Below are positions 1 through 8,900 of a stretch of DNA of 55,767 bases, piece after piece. Source of the DNA: an uncultured Bacteroidales bacterium (GTDB lineage: Bacteria; Bacteroidota; Bacteroidia; Bacteroidales; UBA932); assembly GCA_947305645.1 (NCBI GenBank), contig CAMZEC010000007.1, positions 1 through 55,767 on the forward strand, in the 5' to 3' direction. The notes under the pieces are model-generated. The model was not told where the DNA came from, did not search any database, and worked only from the letters and a program-made list of their open reading frames with translations. The position numbers and the translations under genes were made by a program. Position 1 is the first letter of the stretch. The number at the start of each line of letters is the position of its first letter.

Positions 1-17
1 GGTCTTGATTTTTATTT

Positions 18-42
18 AACTGGCCTAAAATAGCCAGTTTTT
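18..42 (+). terminator. Rho-independent terminator of an upstream gene outside the window
   Basis: Seven-base stem AACTGGC (18-24) with GCCAGTT (33-39), eight-base loop, and a T run at 38-42. It probably ends a plus-strand gene lying left of the window. The promoter box of the next gene starts four bases later. Confidence 0.6.
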
Positions 43-45
43 ATG

Positions 46-53
46 TACATTTG
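46..53 (+). promoter_or_regulatory. Bacteroidota -7 promoter box TACATTTG
   Basis: The box matches the Bacteroidota consensus TAnnTTTG. It makes the TTG at 51 impossible as a start, because that codon lies inside the box, and supports the ATG at 72 as the start of the following gene. No clear -33 box is seen. Confidence 0.6.
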
Positions 54-71
54 CATCGAAATCCTGGTTAT

Positions 72-866
72 ATGTACAGTATTCTCATACGGCCTGTCAC
101 AAGGCGAATAAAGGACAACGATAAAGCCAGTGCCATCGCCAAGCGCTATTTTAAACTGAAAGGGAAACTCCCTCTCGGACGTTTCCTGAGCCGCATTCTT
201 CACGGAAACCGTCCTGCAGGCCTGGAACGCGAAGTTTTCGGTATTCAGTTCTACAATCCTGTGGGGCTTGGAGCCGGTCTGGACGTGAACGGAGACTTGT
301 ACAACGATCTTAACGACCTAGGCTTCAGCTTCGTTGAGATAGGCCCCTTCAAAAACCTGGCAGGAATTAGAAAGGCTATCGACAAGATTCAGTCTGACCC
401 ACAGGACGATGTTCTGGCTGCTTGTATATCAGGCGATTATCTGGAGAGTTTCTGCCTTGCCTACGATTTTTGCGATTTCTTCGTCATAGATATTTCCGAG
501 AATCCGGACATGGATATTTTCGATGCCATACTCGATGCAAGGCTCACATACGATATCTACAAACCTGTAGTTGTAAAGATTCCCGAGGAGTTGCCTTTCG
601 AGGTTATTGAGGAAATTGTGGACTACTGCATGATGAACAGTGTAGACGGCATAGAAGCCCGTTCACTGAAGCAAATCAACTATATTGCCGAACACTCCAG
701 GCGGCGCCTGCCGATTATTGCTAACTGCCACATCAAAACCCCTGCACAGGCAGAAGAGGCTTTAAAGGCCGGAGCTTCCCTGCTGGAGGTGCGTATGGGC
801 CTGGTGAGGGAAGGGCCGCGCCTGGTGGAAAAGATACTCAGGCATTTGTCTTCCAGAATAAAATGA
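72..866 (+). CDS. Shortened, divergent dihydroorotate dehydrogenase-like protein
   Basis: A 264-residue TIM-barrel protein related to class 2 dihydroorotate dehydrogenase (PyrD). Visible family marks are the N-terminal NPVGLGAGLDVNG segment (family NPVGLAAGFDKNG), the PVVVKI strand, and the C-terminal AGASLLEVRMGLVREGP stretch (family AGASLVQLYTGFIYEGP). It is shorter than the usual ~330 residues. The block that normally carries T-x-T-P-x-P-Q-x-G-N-P-x-P-R is absent, the NISSPNT segment reads DISENPD, and the FMN-phosphate glycines (family IGVGGI) read IANCHI. Flavin binding and catalysis are therefore doubtful; it may be a remodelled paralogue. The ATG at 72 is preferred over the TTG at 51. 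Its stop overlaps the next start in ATGA, so the two genes are translationally coupled. Confidence 0.75.
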   Translation: MYSILIRPVTRRIKDNDKASAIAKRYFKLKGKLPLGRFLSRILHGNRPAGLEREVFGIQFYNPVGLGAGLDVNGDLYNDLNDLGFSFVEIGPFKNLAGIRKAIDKIQSDPQDDVLAACISGDYLESFCLAYDFCDFFVIDISENPDMDIFDAILDARLTYDIYKPVVVKIPEELPFEVIEEIVDYCMMNSVDGIEARSLKQINYIAEHSRRRLPIIANCHIKTPAQAEEALKAGASLLEVRMGLVREGPRLVEKILRHLSSRIK

Positions 867-1363
867 AAACCGAAGAGAAAATCGGCCGTATGCTCAGAGA
901 GAGCGGACTGAGCCTTAGTGCTGCCGAATCCTGCACCGGCGGCCGCATATCTCACCTTCTGACCACCGTTTCCGGCTCGTCAGCCTACTACCTCGGATCC
1001 GTCATCTCTTATGCAGTAAGCGTGAAGGAGAAAGTCCTTGGCGTGCCTGCCGGGACTGTCGATGAATACGGGGTGGTAAGCGCCGAAGTCGCAGCCGCCA
1101 TGGCCGAGGGTGTTCGTCGCCTGACGGGCAGTGTATTTTCGGTTGCCACCACTGGTCTGGCGGAAGGGAGCGACGGGCACTATCCTGAAGGAACCGTATG
1201 GATAGCAGCCAGCGGGCCTTTGGGAACCAAGACCCTTTTATACCAGTGCCAGGGCGCCAGAAAGGCAAATATCGTCCGTTTCACCACTGCCGCTTTGCAC
1301 TTCCTGAGCGATTACATCGAAACATATACAAAGCACTGTAAGTCAGCAAATAAAACAATTTAG
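863..1363 (+). CDS. pncC: CinA C-terminal domain protein, nicotinamide-nucleotide amidohydrolase family
   Basis: A 166-residue stand-alone CinA C-terminal domain. The family deamidates nicotinamide mononucleotide in pyridine-nucleotide recycling in the cytoplasm. The AAESCTGG motif (about residues 20-27), the GS-x-x-Y segment, the SYA-V...LGV region and the GTVWIA strand are all present. One departure is the usual TTGIAGP loop, which reads TTGLAEGSD here, so the glycine-proline pair is lost. It overlaps the upstream gene by four bases (ATGA) and is followed by a terminator, so the two genes form a short operon. Confidence 0.9.
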   Translation: MKTEEKIGRMLRESGLSLSAAESCTGGRISHLLTTVSGSSAYYLGSVISYAVSVKEKVLGVPAGTVDEYGVVSAEVAAAMAEGVRRLTGSVFSVATTGLAEGSDGHYPEGTVWIAASGPLGTKTLLYQCQGARKANIVRFTTAALHFLSDYIETYTKHCKSANKTI

Positions 1364-1365
1364 TT

Positions 1366-1403
1366 AATAGGGTTAACAAAAATGTTAGCCCTATTATTTT
1401 TTT
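1366..1403 (+). terminator. Rho-independent terminator
   Basis: A 12-base arm (AATAGGGTTAAC, 1366-1377) pairs with GTTAGCCCTATT (1384-1395) with one mismatch across a six-base loop, then T7 at 1397-1403. It ends the two-gene unit upstream. Confidence 0.85.
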
Positions 1404-1422
1404 ATATTTCGCCTAAATGAAC

Positions 1423-1430
1423 TATCTTTG
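1423..1430 (+). promoter_or_regulatory. -7 promoter box TATCTTTG of the decarboxylase operon
   Basis: Perfect TAnnTTTG box 20 bases before the mmdA start. An AAGGAG sequence lies at 1444-1449 but touches the ATG, too close for normal Shine-Dalgarno spacing. Confidence 0.7.
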
Positions 1431-1449
1431 AAAGATATTTAATAAGGAG

Positions 1450-2961
1450 ATGAATATTCAAGAAGAAAAAATCCAGGCATTGGTCGATCGCCGCGCAGGA
1501 GCAAAGCTCGGAGGCGGGGAAAAACGCATCGACGCCCAGCATGCCAAGAACAAGCTGACTGCCCGTGAAAGACTGGCCCGTCTGTTGGATGAAGGTAGTT
1601 TTGAAGAGTTCGACATGTTTGTCCAGCATCGCTGCACTAATTTTGGAATGGACGCCAACCATATCGACGGAGACGGTGTAGTTACTGGCCAGGGAACTAT
1701 CGACGGAAGGCTTGTCTTCGTGTTCGCCCAGGACTTCACCGTAAACGGCGGATCCCTCAGCAAAACCATGTCCGAAAAGATATGCAAGGTAATGGATATG
1801 GCCGTCAAGGTCGGCGCTCCGGTAATCGGACTGAACGATTCCGGCGGCGCACGTATCCAGGAGGGAATCGATTCCCTGGCGGGCTATGGCGACATTTTCG
1901 AACGCAATATACTTGCCAGCGGCGTTGTACCCCAGATTAGTCTTATCATGGGGCCCTGTGCCGGCGGTGCGGTTTACTCCCCCGCCCTTACGGACTTCAC
2001 CCTAATGGTCAAGGATACAAGCTATATGTTCCTTACCGGACCCGCGGTAGTCAAGTCGGTTACCGGTGAGACTGTTACCCAGGAGGAGCTGGGCGGAGCA
2101 GGAGTGCACTCCTCAAAGTCTGGAGTCGCCCACTTCTCTGCTGATTCAGAGGATGATGCTATTGCTCAGATAAAGAAATTATTGAGCTTCTTGCCTCAGA
2201 ATAATATGGAAACAGCTCCTTTGCGGCCCACCAATGATCCGGTCGGCCGAATGGACGATTCCCTGAATTCCATAGTTCCCGACAACCCCAACAAGGCTTA
2301 CGACATGTATGGCATCATTCGCAGTGTTGTCGATGACGGCGACTTCTTCGAGGTTCACAAGAACTTCGCTAAGAACATCATCGTAGGTTTTGCCCACATG
2401 GGGGGCAGGAGCGTGGGCGTTGTGGCTAATCAGCCCGGTGTTCTTGCTGGCGTGCTGGATATCAATGCCAGCCGCAAAGCCGCCCGCTTCGTACGCTTCT
2501 GCGACGCCTTCAACATTCCCCTGCTTACCCTTGTAGACGTTCCTGGCTTCCTCTGCGGCACGCAGCAGGAATACGGAGCCATCATCACCAACGGTGCCAA
2601 GCTCCTTTATGCCTATGGCGAGGCTACGGTGCCCAAGGTGACCGTCACCCTCCGCAAGAGCTACGGCGGTGCTCACATAGTTATGAGCTGCAAACAACTT
2701 CGAGGCGACATCAATTACGCCTGGCCTTCCGCCGAGATTGCGGTCATGGGAGCAAAGGGCGCCGTAGGCGTGCTCAAGGACGTTACGGAAGAAGAGTACA
2801 ATGAGTTGTTCTGCAACCCGTATCAGGCGGCCCAGAAGGGCTATATCGAGGACGTTATAGAGCCCCGGAACACTCGCTTCCGTGCTATTCGTGCATTTGA
2901 GGTACTTGCCGGCAAGCGCCAGGAGGTGCCTGCAAAGAAACATGACAACATGCCGCTATGA
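1450..2961 (+). CDS. mmdA: Methylmalonyl-CoA decarboxylase alpha subunit (carboxyltransferase)
   Basis: A 503-residue acyl-CoA carboxyltransferase with the two crotonase-like halves of the family. The N-terminal signature [16 protein letters not shown] is clear, followed by [11 protein letters not shown] and [16 protein letters not shown] (first half) and VDVPGFLCG plus SYGGAHIVM (second half). It moves the carboxyl group from methylmalonyl-CoA to the biotin carrier encoded downstream. The order of neighbours (OadG-like, biotin protein, OadB-like) marks a decarboxylating Na+ pump rather than an ATP-using propionyl-CoA carboxylase, since no biotin carboxylase gene is present. It is first in an operon with its own promoter, and its stop overlaps the next start in ATGA. 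Related substrates such as oxaloacetate or glutaconyl-CoA are less likely but possible. Confidence 0.93.
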   Translation: MNIQEEKIQALVDRRAGAKLGGGEKRIDAQHAKNKLTARERLARLLDEGSFEEFDMFVQHRCTNFGMDANHIDGDGVVTGQGTIDGRLVFVFAQDFTVNGGSLSKTMSEKICKVMDMAVKVGAPVIGLNDSGGARIQEGIDSLAGYGDIFERNILASGVVPQISLIMGPCAGGAVYSPALTDFTLMVKDTSYMFLTGPAVVKSVTGETVTQEELGGAGVHSSKSGVAHFSADSEDDAIAQIKKLLSFLPQNNMETAPLRPTNDPVGRMDDSLNSIVPDNPNKAYDMYGIIRSVVDDGDFFEVHKNFAKNIIVGFAHMGGRSVGVVANQPGVLAGVLDINASRKAARFVRFCDAFNIPLLTLVDVPGFLCGTQQEYGAIITNGAKLLYAYGEATVPKVTVTLRKSYGGAHIVMSCKQLRGDINYAWPSAEIAVMGAKGAVGVLKDVTEEEYNELFCNPYQAAQKGYIEDVIEPRNTRFRAIRAFEVLAGKRQEVPAKKHDNMPL

Positions 2962-3320
2962 TGATTCCTCTTGTCATTTCCGTGGACCCATGGTCGCTTA
3001 CGCTCATTTCCGTGTGCGTGGTTTTTTCGGCCCTTATTATTCTCTTTGCGCTTTACAGCCTGTCCGGGGCGATTTTCACCGGCAAATTCAAGCGCAAACC
3101 CGGGCGCAAGAGTAATCCGGATGCCGGGATGGCTGCCGCTATTGCGATGGCGCTGGAGAGTTACACTGCGGGCGGTGACGAGCCTGCGGCTATTGCCTTG
3201 GCCCTTCATATGTATCTCACGGAGAGCGTGCATGACTTTGAGCCCGGCTATATTACCATCCGTCAGGCGGAAGAATCCGGCTGGCGTAACAAATCATTGA
3301 CATTCAGAAAAAAAGCATAA
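2958..3320 (+). CDS. OadG/MmdD-like membrane anchor subunit of the decarboxylase
   Basis: A 120-residue protein with one N-terminal membrane segment (about residues 14-37), then a basic stretch (KFKRKPGRK) and a soluble tail. This is the architecture of OadG/MmdD delta or gamma subunits, which hold the carboxyltransferase, biotin carrier and membrane beta subunit together. Overall sequence is weakly conserved in this family, so the call rests on topology and on its place between mmdA and the biotin carrier gene. It overlaps mmdA by four bases. Confidence 0.75.
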   Translation: MMIPLVISVDPWSLTLISVCVVFSALIILFALYSLSGAIFTGKFKRKPGRKSNPDAGMAAAIAMALESYTAGGDEPAAIALALHMYLTESVHDFEPGYITIRQAEESGWRNKSLTFRKKA

Positions 3321-3326
3321 ACAGAT

Positions 3327-3770
3327 ATGAAGACTTACAAGTTCAAGATCAACGGTAAAGACTACAGCGTGGATATCAACGGTATCGAGGGCAGCAATGC
3401 CTCAGTGACCGTGAACGGTGTGGCGTACAATGTAGAACTGGAAAATGAAATGCCGGCAGCTGTATCGGCCGCCCCTGTGAATAACGCTCCCGTCAGCGCG
3501 CCCGCAGCTGCACCCGCTCCGGCTGCCCCAGCACCTGCCGCCGCTAACGGAGGAGCCGGCAAAGTGGTCAAGTCTCCCCTGCCGGGCGTGATTATCAGCA
3601 TCGACGTAAAGGAGGGCCAGGCTGTCAAGAAGGGACAGAAGGTCGCCGTTCTGGAGGCGATGAAGATGGAGAATGAGATTCAGGCTGATGTCGACGGCAC
3701 CGTGACCGCAATTCTTGTGAGCAAAGGTGATTCTGTGCTGGAGGGCGCAGACATTCTTAAGATAGCATAA
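3327..3770 (+). CDS. mmdC: Biotin carrier protein of methylmalonyl-CoA decarboxylase
   Basis: A 147-residue biotinyl protein. Residues 1-42 form a small beta-rich head, residues 43-75 a flexible Ala/Pro linker, and residues 78-147 the biotinyl domain. The attachment motif EAMKMENE puts biotin on Lys113. The protein carries the carboxyl group from the carboxyltransferase to the membrane beta subunit. It starts six bases after the previous stop, and its TAA shares one base with the next ATG. Confidence 0.93.
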   Translation: MKTYKFKINGKDYSVDINGIEGSNASVTVNGVAYNVELENEMPAAVSAAPVNNAPVSAPAAAPAPAAPAPAAANGGAGKVVKSPLPGVIISIDVKEGQAVKKGQKVAVLEAMKMENEIQADVDGTVTAILVSKGDSVLEGADILKIA

Positions 3771-4912
3771 TGGAGCAGATTTTCGACAGCCTTAACCAAT
3801 TCTGGCAGTTCACCGGCTTTGCGAATTGTACCTGGCAGCATCTGGCGATGATTGTCATCGGTATAATTTTCATAACGCTGGGAATCGTGAAAGAATGGGA
3901 GCCGCTGCTGCTTGTGCCTATCGGCTTCGGTATCGTAATCGGCAATATTCCCTTCTTCCCCGGCCTTAACATTGGCATTTACGAACAGGGCTCCGTGCTG
4001 AACATACTCTATCAGGGTGTACGGCAGGGCTGGTATCCCCCTTTGATATTCCTGGGGATAGGGGCCATGACGGATTTCTCGGCGCTGATTTCGCAGCCAC
4101 GGCTGATGCTCATCGGCGCTGCGGCCCAGATGGGTATTTTCGGCGCCTATATGCTTGCAATCGCCAGCGGATTTGCCCCCAACGAGGCCGGCGCAATCGG
4201 CATTATCGGTGGCGCCGACGGCCCTACTGCCATCTTCCTCAGTTCCAAGCTCGCACCAGAGCTCATGGGCGCGATTGCAGTGAGTGCGTATTCTTACATG
4301 GCCCTGGTGCCTGTTATCCAGAAGCCCATCATGCTCCTGCTCACGACCAAGAAGGAACGGCTTATCCGCATGGGCAAGCCGCGTGCAGTAAGCCAGAAGG
4401 AGAAGATTATCTTCCCTATCGTAGGTTTCATCTGCACCGCCTTCATCGTGCCGTCCGGCTTGCCTCTGCTCGGCATGCTCTTCTTCGGTAACCTGCTGAA
4501 GGAGTCGGGAGTGACCAGGCGTCTCGCCACTACTGCCGGAGGTCCGATGATCGATGTGGTAACGACTCTCATCGGCCTTACGGTGGGCGCTTCCACCCAG
4601 GCCAACGTGTTCCTTAGCGGCCGCTCGCTTAAGATTTTCGGCCTCGGTCTGCTTTCCTTCATCATTGCCACAACTTGCGGTGTGCTCTTCGTGAAGATAT
4701 GGAATATCTTCCTTAAGCCAGGCCGCAAGATCAATCCGCTTATCGGCAACGCCGGTGTGTCTGCAGTTCCCGACAGCGCACGCGTTTCAGAGACTGTAGG
4801 ACGTGAAGCTGATCCCGAAAATCATCTTCTCATGCATGCGATGGCCCCCAATGTCGCAGGCGTAATCGGCTCCGCCGTCGCAGCCGGTATTTTGCTTGGA
4901 TTCCTTTCATAA
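3770..4912 (+). CDS. mmdB: Na+-translocating decarboxylase beta subunit
   Basis: A 380-residue polytopic inner-membrane protein of the OadB/MmdB/GcdB family. It decarboxylates carboxybiotin and drives Na+ out of the cell. The diagnostic GGADGPTAIF motif is at residues 148-157, and Asp150 corresponds to the essential aspartate of OadB. The YSYMALVPVIQKP segment and the Na+-site region VGASTQANVFLSG are also present. Length is close to the family norm. The next gene starts on the last base of this stop codon, so translation is probably coupled. Confidence 0.93.
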   Translation: MEQIFDSLNQFWQFTGFANCTWQHLAMIVIGIIFITLGIVKEWEPLLLVPIGFGIVIGNIPFFPGLNIGIYEQGSVLNILYQGVRQGWYPPLIFLGIGAMTDFSALISQPRLMLIGAAAQMGIFGAYMLAIASGFAPNEAGAIGIIGGADGPTAIFLSSKLAPELMGAIAVSAYSYMALVPVIQKPIMLLLTTKKERLIRMGKPRAVSQKEKIIFPIVGFICTAFIVPSGLPLLGMLFFGNLLKESGVTRRLATTAGGPMIDVVTTLIGLTVGASTQANVFLSGRSLKIFGLGLLSFIIATTCGVLFVKIWNIFLKPGRKINPLIGNAGVSAVPDSARVSETVGREADPENHLLMHAMAPNVAGVIGSAVAAGILLGFLS

Positions 4913-5772
4913 TGAAACGATTGGTTTTCACATTGTTAAGCGTATTCTGCTTTATTAACGCATCAGCACAGGCGACGCATAACGTAATGAGCTGCAACAT
5001 CCGTATTACAGGCTTGGATGCAGACGAAGTGGACGGCCGCCGCTGGGATGACCGTAAGGACGTGTGCCTCAAGGTCATCAAGTCGCGCAAGCCGGATATC
5101 ATCTGCATGCAGGAAGTCATATATGATTCCTACGATTTCTTCAAGAAGAAGCTTCCCGGCTATATTACCTTCGGTTTTGAGGGCCCCGAAATGGACCCCT
5201 GGACCTCCGGCTACCACTATATCGGCAAGAACGTCATCTTCTTCAGCAAGAGCCGCTACGAGCTTATTTCCGAGGGCTGCTACTGGCTGTCGGAGACTCC
5301 GGAAATCGGCGGCAGCGCATCCTGGGAGACCGCACGCGCACGCCACTGCAACTGGGTTCGCCTGCGTGACCGCAAGACGGGAAAGGTCTTCCGCGTGCTT
5401 GATACGCACCTGGACCATATCACGGATGCTGCCAAGGCAAAGCAGACGGAAGTAATCGTAAGGGAGGCGGCTCAGTATGCCAAAGATTTCCCCCAGCTGC
5501 TCTTCGGCGATTTCAACTCAGGCATTAAGGACACTCCCTATGCCCTGTTGACCGCTGCCGGCTGGAAAGATGCTTATGAAGCGGTTCATGGCCATGAAGA
5601 GACCGGTTTTACGGCTCACGGCTGGAAATTTGACCGCAAAAAAGGACGCCGCATAGACTTCATCTATTACACTCCCGGCATTGAAGTACTTGATGCCGAA
5701 ATAGTCAAGGACGCTCCAGGCGGAATATACCCAAGCGACCACTATTTCATTTCCGCCTCGCTTAAGTTCTAA
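4912..5772 (+). CDS. Secreted endonuclease/exonuclease/phosphatase family protein
   Basis: A 286-residue metal-dependent phosphoesterase of the DNase I-like fold with an N-terminal signal peptide (about residues 1-20, ending ASAQA). The catalytic set is visible: CMQEV (metal-binding Glu), DTHLDH, FGDFNSG (Asp/Asn pair) and YPSDHYFI (terminal Asp-His). Related Bacteroidota proteins act outside the cytoplasm on phosphodiesters such as nucleic acids or phospholipids; the substrate here is not visible. It shares one base with the mmdB stop, so it sits at the end of that operon without an obvious functional link. Confidence 0.88.
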   Translation: MKRLVFTLLSVFCFINASAQATHNVMSCNIRITGLDADEVDGRRWDDRKDVCLKVIKSRKPDIICMQEVIYDSYDFFKKKLPGYITFGFEGPEMDPWTSGYHYIGKNVIFFSKSRYELISEGCYWLSETPEIGGSASWETARARHCNWVRLRDRKTGKVFRVLDTHLDHITDAAKAKQTEVIVREAAQYAKDFPQLLFGDFNSGIKDTPYALLTAAGWKDAYEAVHGHEETGFTAHGWKFDRKKGRRIDFIYYTPGIEVLDAEIVKDAPGGIYPSDHYFISASLKF

Positions 5773-5805
5773 CCACTGCAAGAAGTCCTAACCGAACTAA
5801 AATAT

Positions 5806-5946
5806 ATGCTAAAAACTAATGATCATCTTTTCTATCGCCCGCCTCAATGCGATACGGACGAGTGCATCCCATTTTCTCTTATCTGTTCGTCACCAGACGG
5901 CAGCACCGAGCCCTATGACGGCCCCGACAGCGAACTCGTGTGGTAA
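5806..5946 (+). CDS. Short peptide ORF (46 residues) ahead of a surface lipoprotein
   Basis: A 46-residue ORF from ATG to TAA, 18 bases before the next lipoprotein gene. It is acidic, lacks a signal peptide or membrane segment, and has a tyrosine-proline start of the motif (YRPP at residues 10-13), an acidic pair (DE at 18-19), LICSS at 25-29 and a terminal Trp. The same pattern (Y-x-x-P, Glu-Glu, ILCES, near-terminal Trp) appears in the 45-residue ORF at 54933-55070, which also sits directly ahead of a fimbrillin-like lipoprotein. That repetition is the main reason to think it is a real gene. No function is known to me. Confidence 0.6.
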   Translation: MLKTNDHLFYRPPQCDTDECIPFSLICSSPDGSTEPYDGPDSELVW

Positions 5947-5964
5947 TTCTAAAAGCGAATCACT

Positions 5965-8900
5965 ATGAAACGTACAACGCTATTCGTTTTTTGCCTGGTG
6001 ATGTTGCTTGCCTTGTCGGCCTGCGTCAAGGAAAAGAACACCGAGGGCACGTATCCTACCATTACTTTTACGGCGGAACAAGTCGAAACCCGTACCCACC
6101 TGAGCACACCTGAAGCAGGAAAGCTTCCTGTGCTCTGGAGCGCCGGCGACGAGATCTGGCTCCGTTCCGCAGCACAAGAAGCCGGTACCCCCGGCAACCT
6201 CTTCTCCACGTCCGAATCAGCCATCTCCGAGGGGGGCAAGGTGGCAAAATTCACCGGACAGGCCCCTGAAGACGGCCCTTACGTGGCCATTTATCCTTAC
6301 TCTCTTGTTGACGCCGCATCCAACAACGAGACCGTAGTCCTGAACGTTCCGCAAAACCAGACCTGGCTTCAGGAAAGCTTCGGTGAGGGAGCCAACCTTA
6401 CCGCGGCGGTCTGGGCCGGCGGCAAACTCATGCAGTTCAGAAATCTTGCCGGTGCTCTGAGACTCAAATTCACCGGCAGCAAGACCGTGAAGCGGATTGT
6501 CATCACCGACAACGACCCGGCTTCCGTCCTTTGGGGTACCTGCACGCTTGGCATCGACCAGTCCGGGAGTACCGTCAGCTCCGTTCAGTGGACTAACGAA
6601 TCTCCCGAGCGCAACAGTCTTATCCTGGACTGCGTCGAAGGAGTCACCCTTGGACAGGATGCCGTCCTGTTCTATCTGGTTGTTCCCGAAGGGGCTTTTG
6701 CCAAAGGCTTCACATGCACGCTTTATGATGAGTTCAATGCAGAACTCAAGAGCATAATCACCCTTCAGAACGCCCGCGCCAGCCGCAACGGAATAATCGA
6801 TATGGCTGTCATTGCGCCAGAGTCCATGCCTTTCAGCGGCGGTTCCGGAACCCAGGTTTCCCCTTATCTTATTGCCACGCCTTCGGATCTGGTACAACTT
6901 GCGGCCCTTTGCAACGGCAGCAGTTCCGAATCCTATAACGCCTGTTATTACAAGCAGATCCGCGACATAGATATGAAGGATGTGAGCATCGCTTGCATTG
7001 GCAGTACTTCAGAGAATGCATTCAAAGGCAACTACGACGGAGACTTACACACCATCTCCAACCTCTCTCCCACGCCAGCCAGCGGCAAGGCTGCAGGTAT
7101 GTTTGCCTATACCTCCGGAGCAAGCGTGAAGAACATCGTTGTCCATGGTTACACCAACAATGGTAAAAATGGAGAGCAGGGCGTCATTGCCGGCCACCCT
7201 GTAAACACCACGTTCAGCGGAATCAAGGTGGATGGTACCGTAGACTTCGTCAAATGTGCTTGCGGAGGAATTGCAGGATATGTGGAAGGCGGTTCAATTA
7301 CCGATTGTCACGTCATCGGCTTCCTCCATAACGAAGACAGCGATTCCTTCAAGGGCGTAAGTGGCGTCACCTGCCAGGGCGGTATCGCCGGTTACGTCAA
7401 CAAAACAGAAATCAGCAATTGCTCCTTCAGCGGCAACGTCACCGGTTCAGCCGAACAGCTGGGCGGTATAGTCGGCCAGATTGAAGGCGGCAGCGTAGCG
7501 GACTGCGAGGTCCTCGAAGGCTCCACCATAACTGGCGATAACTATTACGTAGGAGGCATTGCTGGTGAGATTATCGGATCCGGATCCATTGCCCGCTGCG
7601 TTGTCCAGGCCCACGTTATCTGCTGGTATCCAGGCGCTGCAGGCATAGTTGCCTGGGTACAGAGCGGCGATATCTCAGACTGTGTTGTAGGTTCGCACGC
7701 CCTCGTCCGTTCCGGCCAGATGCAGGCCGGCGGCATCGTGGCATATATCTATCACAAGAATACGGCACAGACCGTCAATATCAGTAATTGTGCTGTGTAC
7801 TGCGACGTGGCCGCTGCCTATTCCGTCGGCGGAATCGTCGGCGAATGCACCCCTACCCATGACGACAGCAAGATCAATATCTGGAACTGTGCATATGTAG
7901 GTGGTGAGATTATCGACGCCGGATATGCAACCGGCAAATGGACCATGGCAGGAGGACTCGTGGCATGGGCCAGGATGGGTTCCACCGCTGCTGAGCTCAA
8001 TATTGTGAATTGCTTCAGCGATCCTTCGGTAATCCGTTGTGATTTCCCTCAGGCACTGGAGGTCGACATGGGCGGATTCATCGGAGAGCAGGGCGGAGCC
8101 AATGCTTCCGTTAACATCTGCGGTTGCTACAACACACTTGCCTACGGTCGTGCGCTGGTTAACATGCAGAAGGACATTCCCGGCAGCTACTACAATTACG
8201 CAGCCCTGGTGGGCCTTCCCAAGAAAACCAACTTTGATCACGTCTATTACATAAACAGCCTGCCTGCTTTGGGCAACGCCAATTCTGGCACCAGCACAGA
8301 GGTGGAAGGGCTTTCTGTTACCGCAATGAGCGACGGCACCCTGCTCCGGAAGCTGAACGCATTCAAGGATTCCTACAGCGGCCCTCTGCAGCTCAAGAGC
8401 TGGGTAGGCGAAGTCAATTGCTATCCTGTACTGGAAGGCATGCAACCCAACCCCTCGACCGGAAAGAAGAAGGCTCTGAGGGTCAGCCTCATCGGTGATT
8501 CCCTTTCCACCTTCGACGGTTACGCTCCTCATGGATATCAGGGCTCCAGGGCGCCTAACGGATACCGCTGCCACTACCCTACCGGCGACGGCAACGTCAC
8601 TTCGGCTACCCAGACCTACTGGTATATCCTGACGTACGAGCTTCTTTCCAACGCCGTCTGGGACACCAACCTGGCTTTCTCGGGAACGGCTACCACGCGC
8701 TGCACCAACACTTCAAAGTCCGACCAGTACTGGTACGGCCAGGATTTCTGCACCCGCTACATAGAAAACGGCGGAATGGGCTCTCCCGACATAATCATTA
8801 TAAACGGAGGTGCCAACGACTGGGCGCATAACTGCTACAATATACTGGGCGACCAGAAACTGGAGCGCTATCCTTCGGGAACCCCTCACAGGCCCGGTGA

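Noticed and set aside
51..71. TTG start for the dihydroorotate-dehydrogenase-like gene
   Set aside because: The TTG is inside the promoter -7 box, so it would not be in the transcript; ATG 72 follows.
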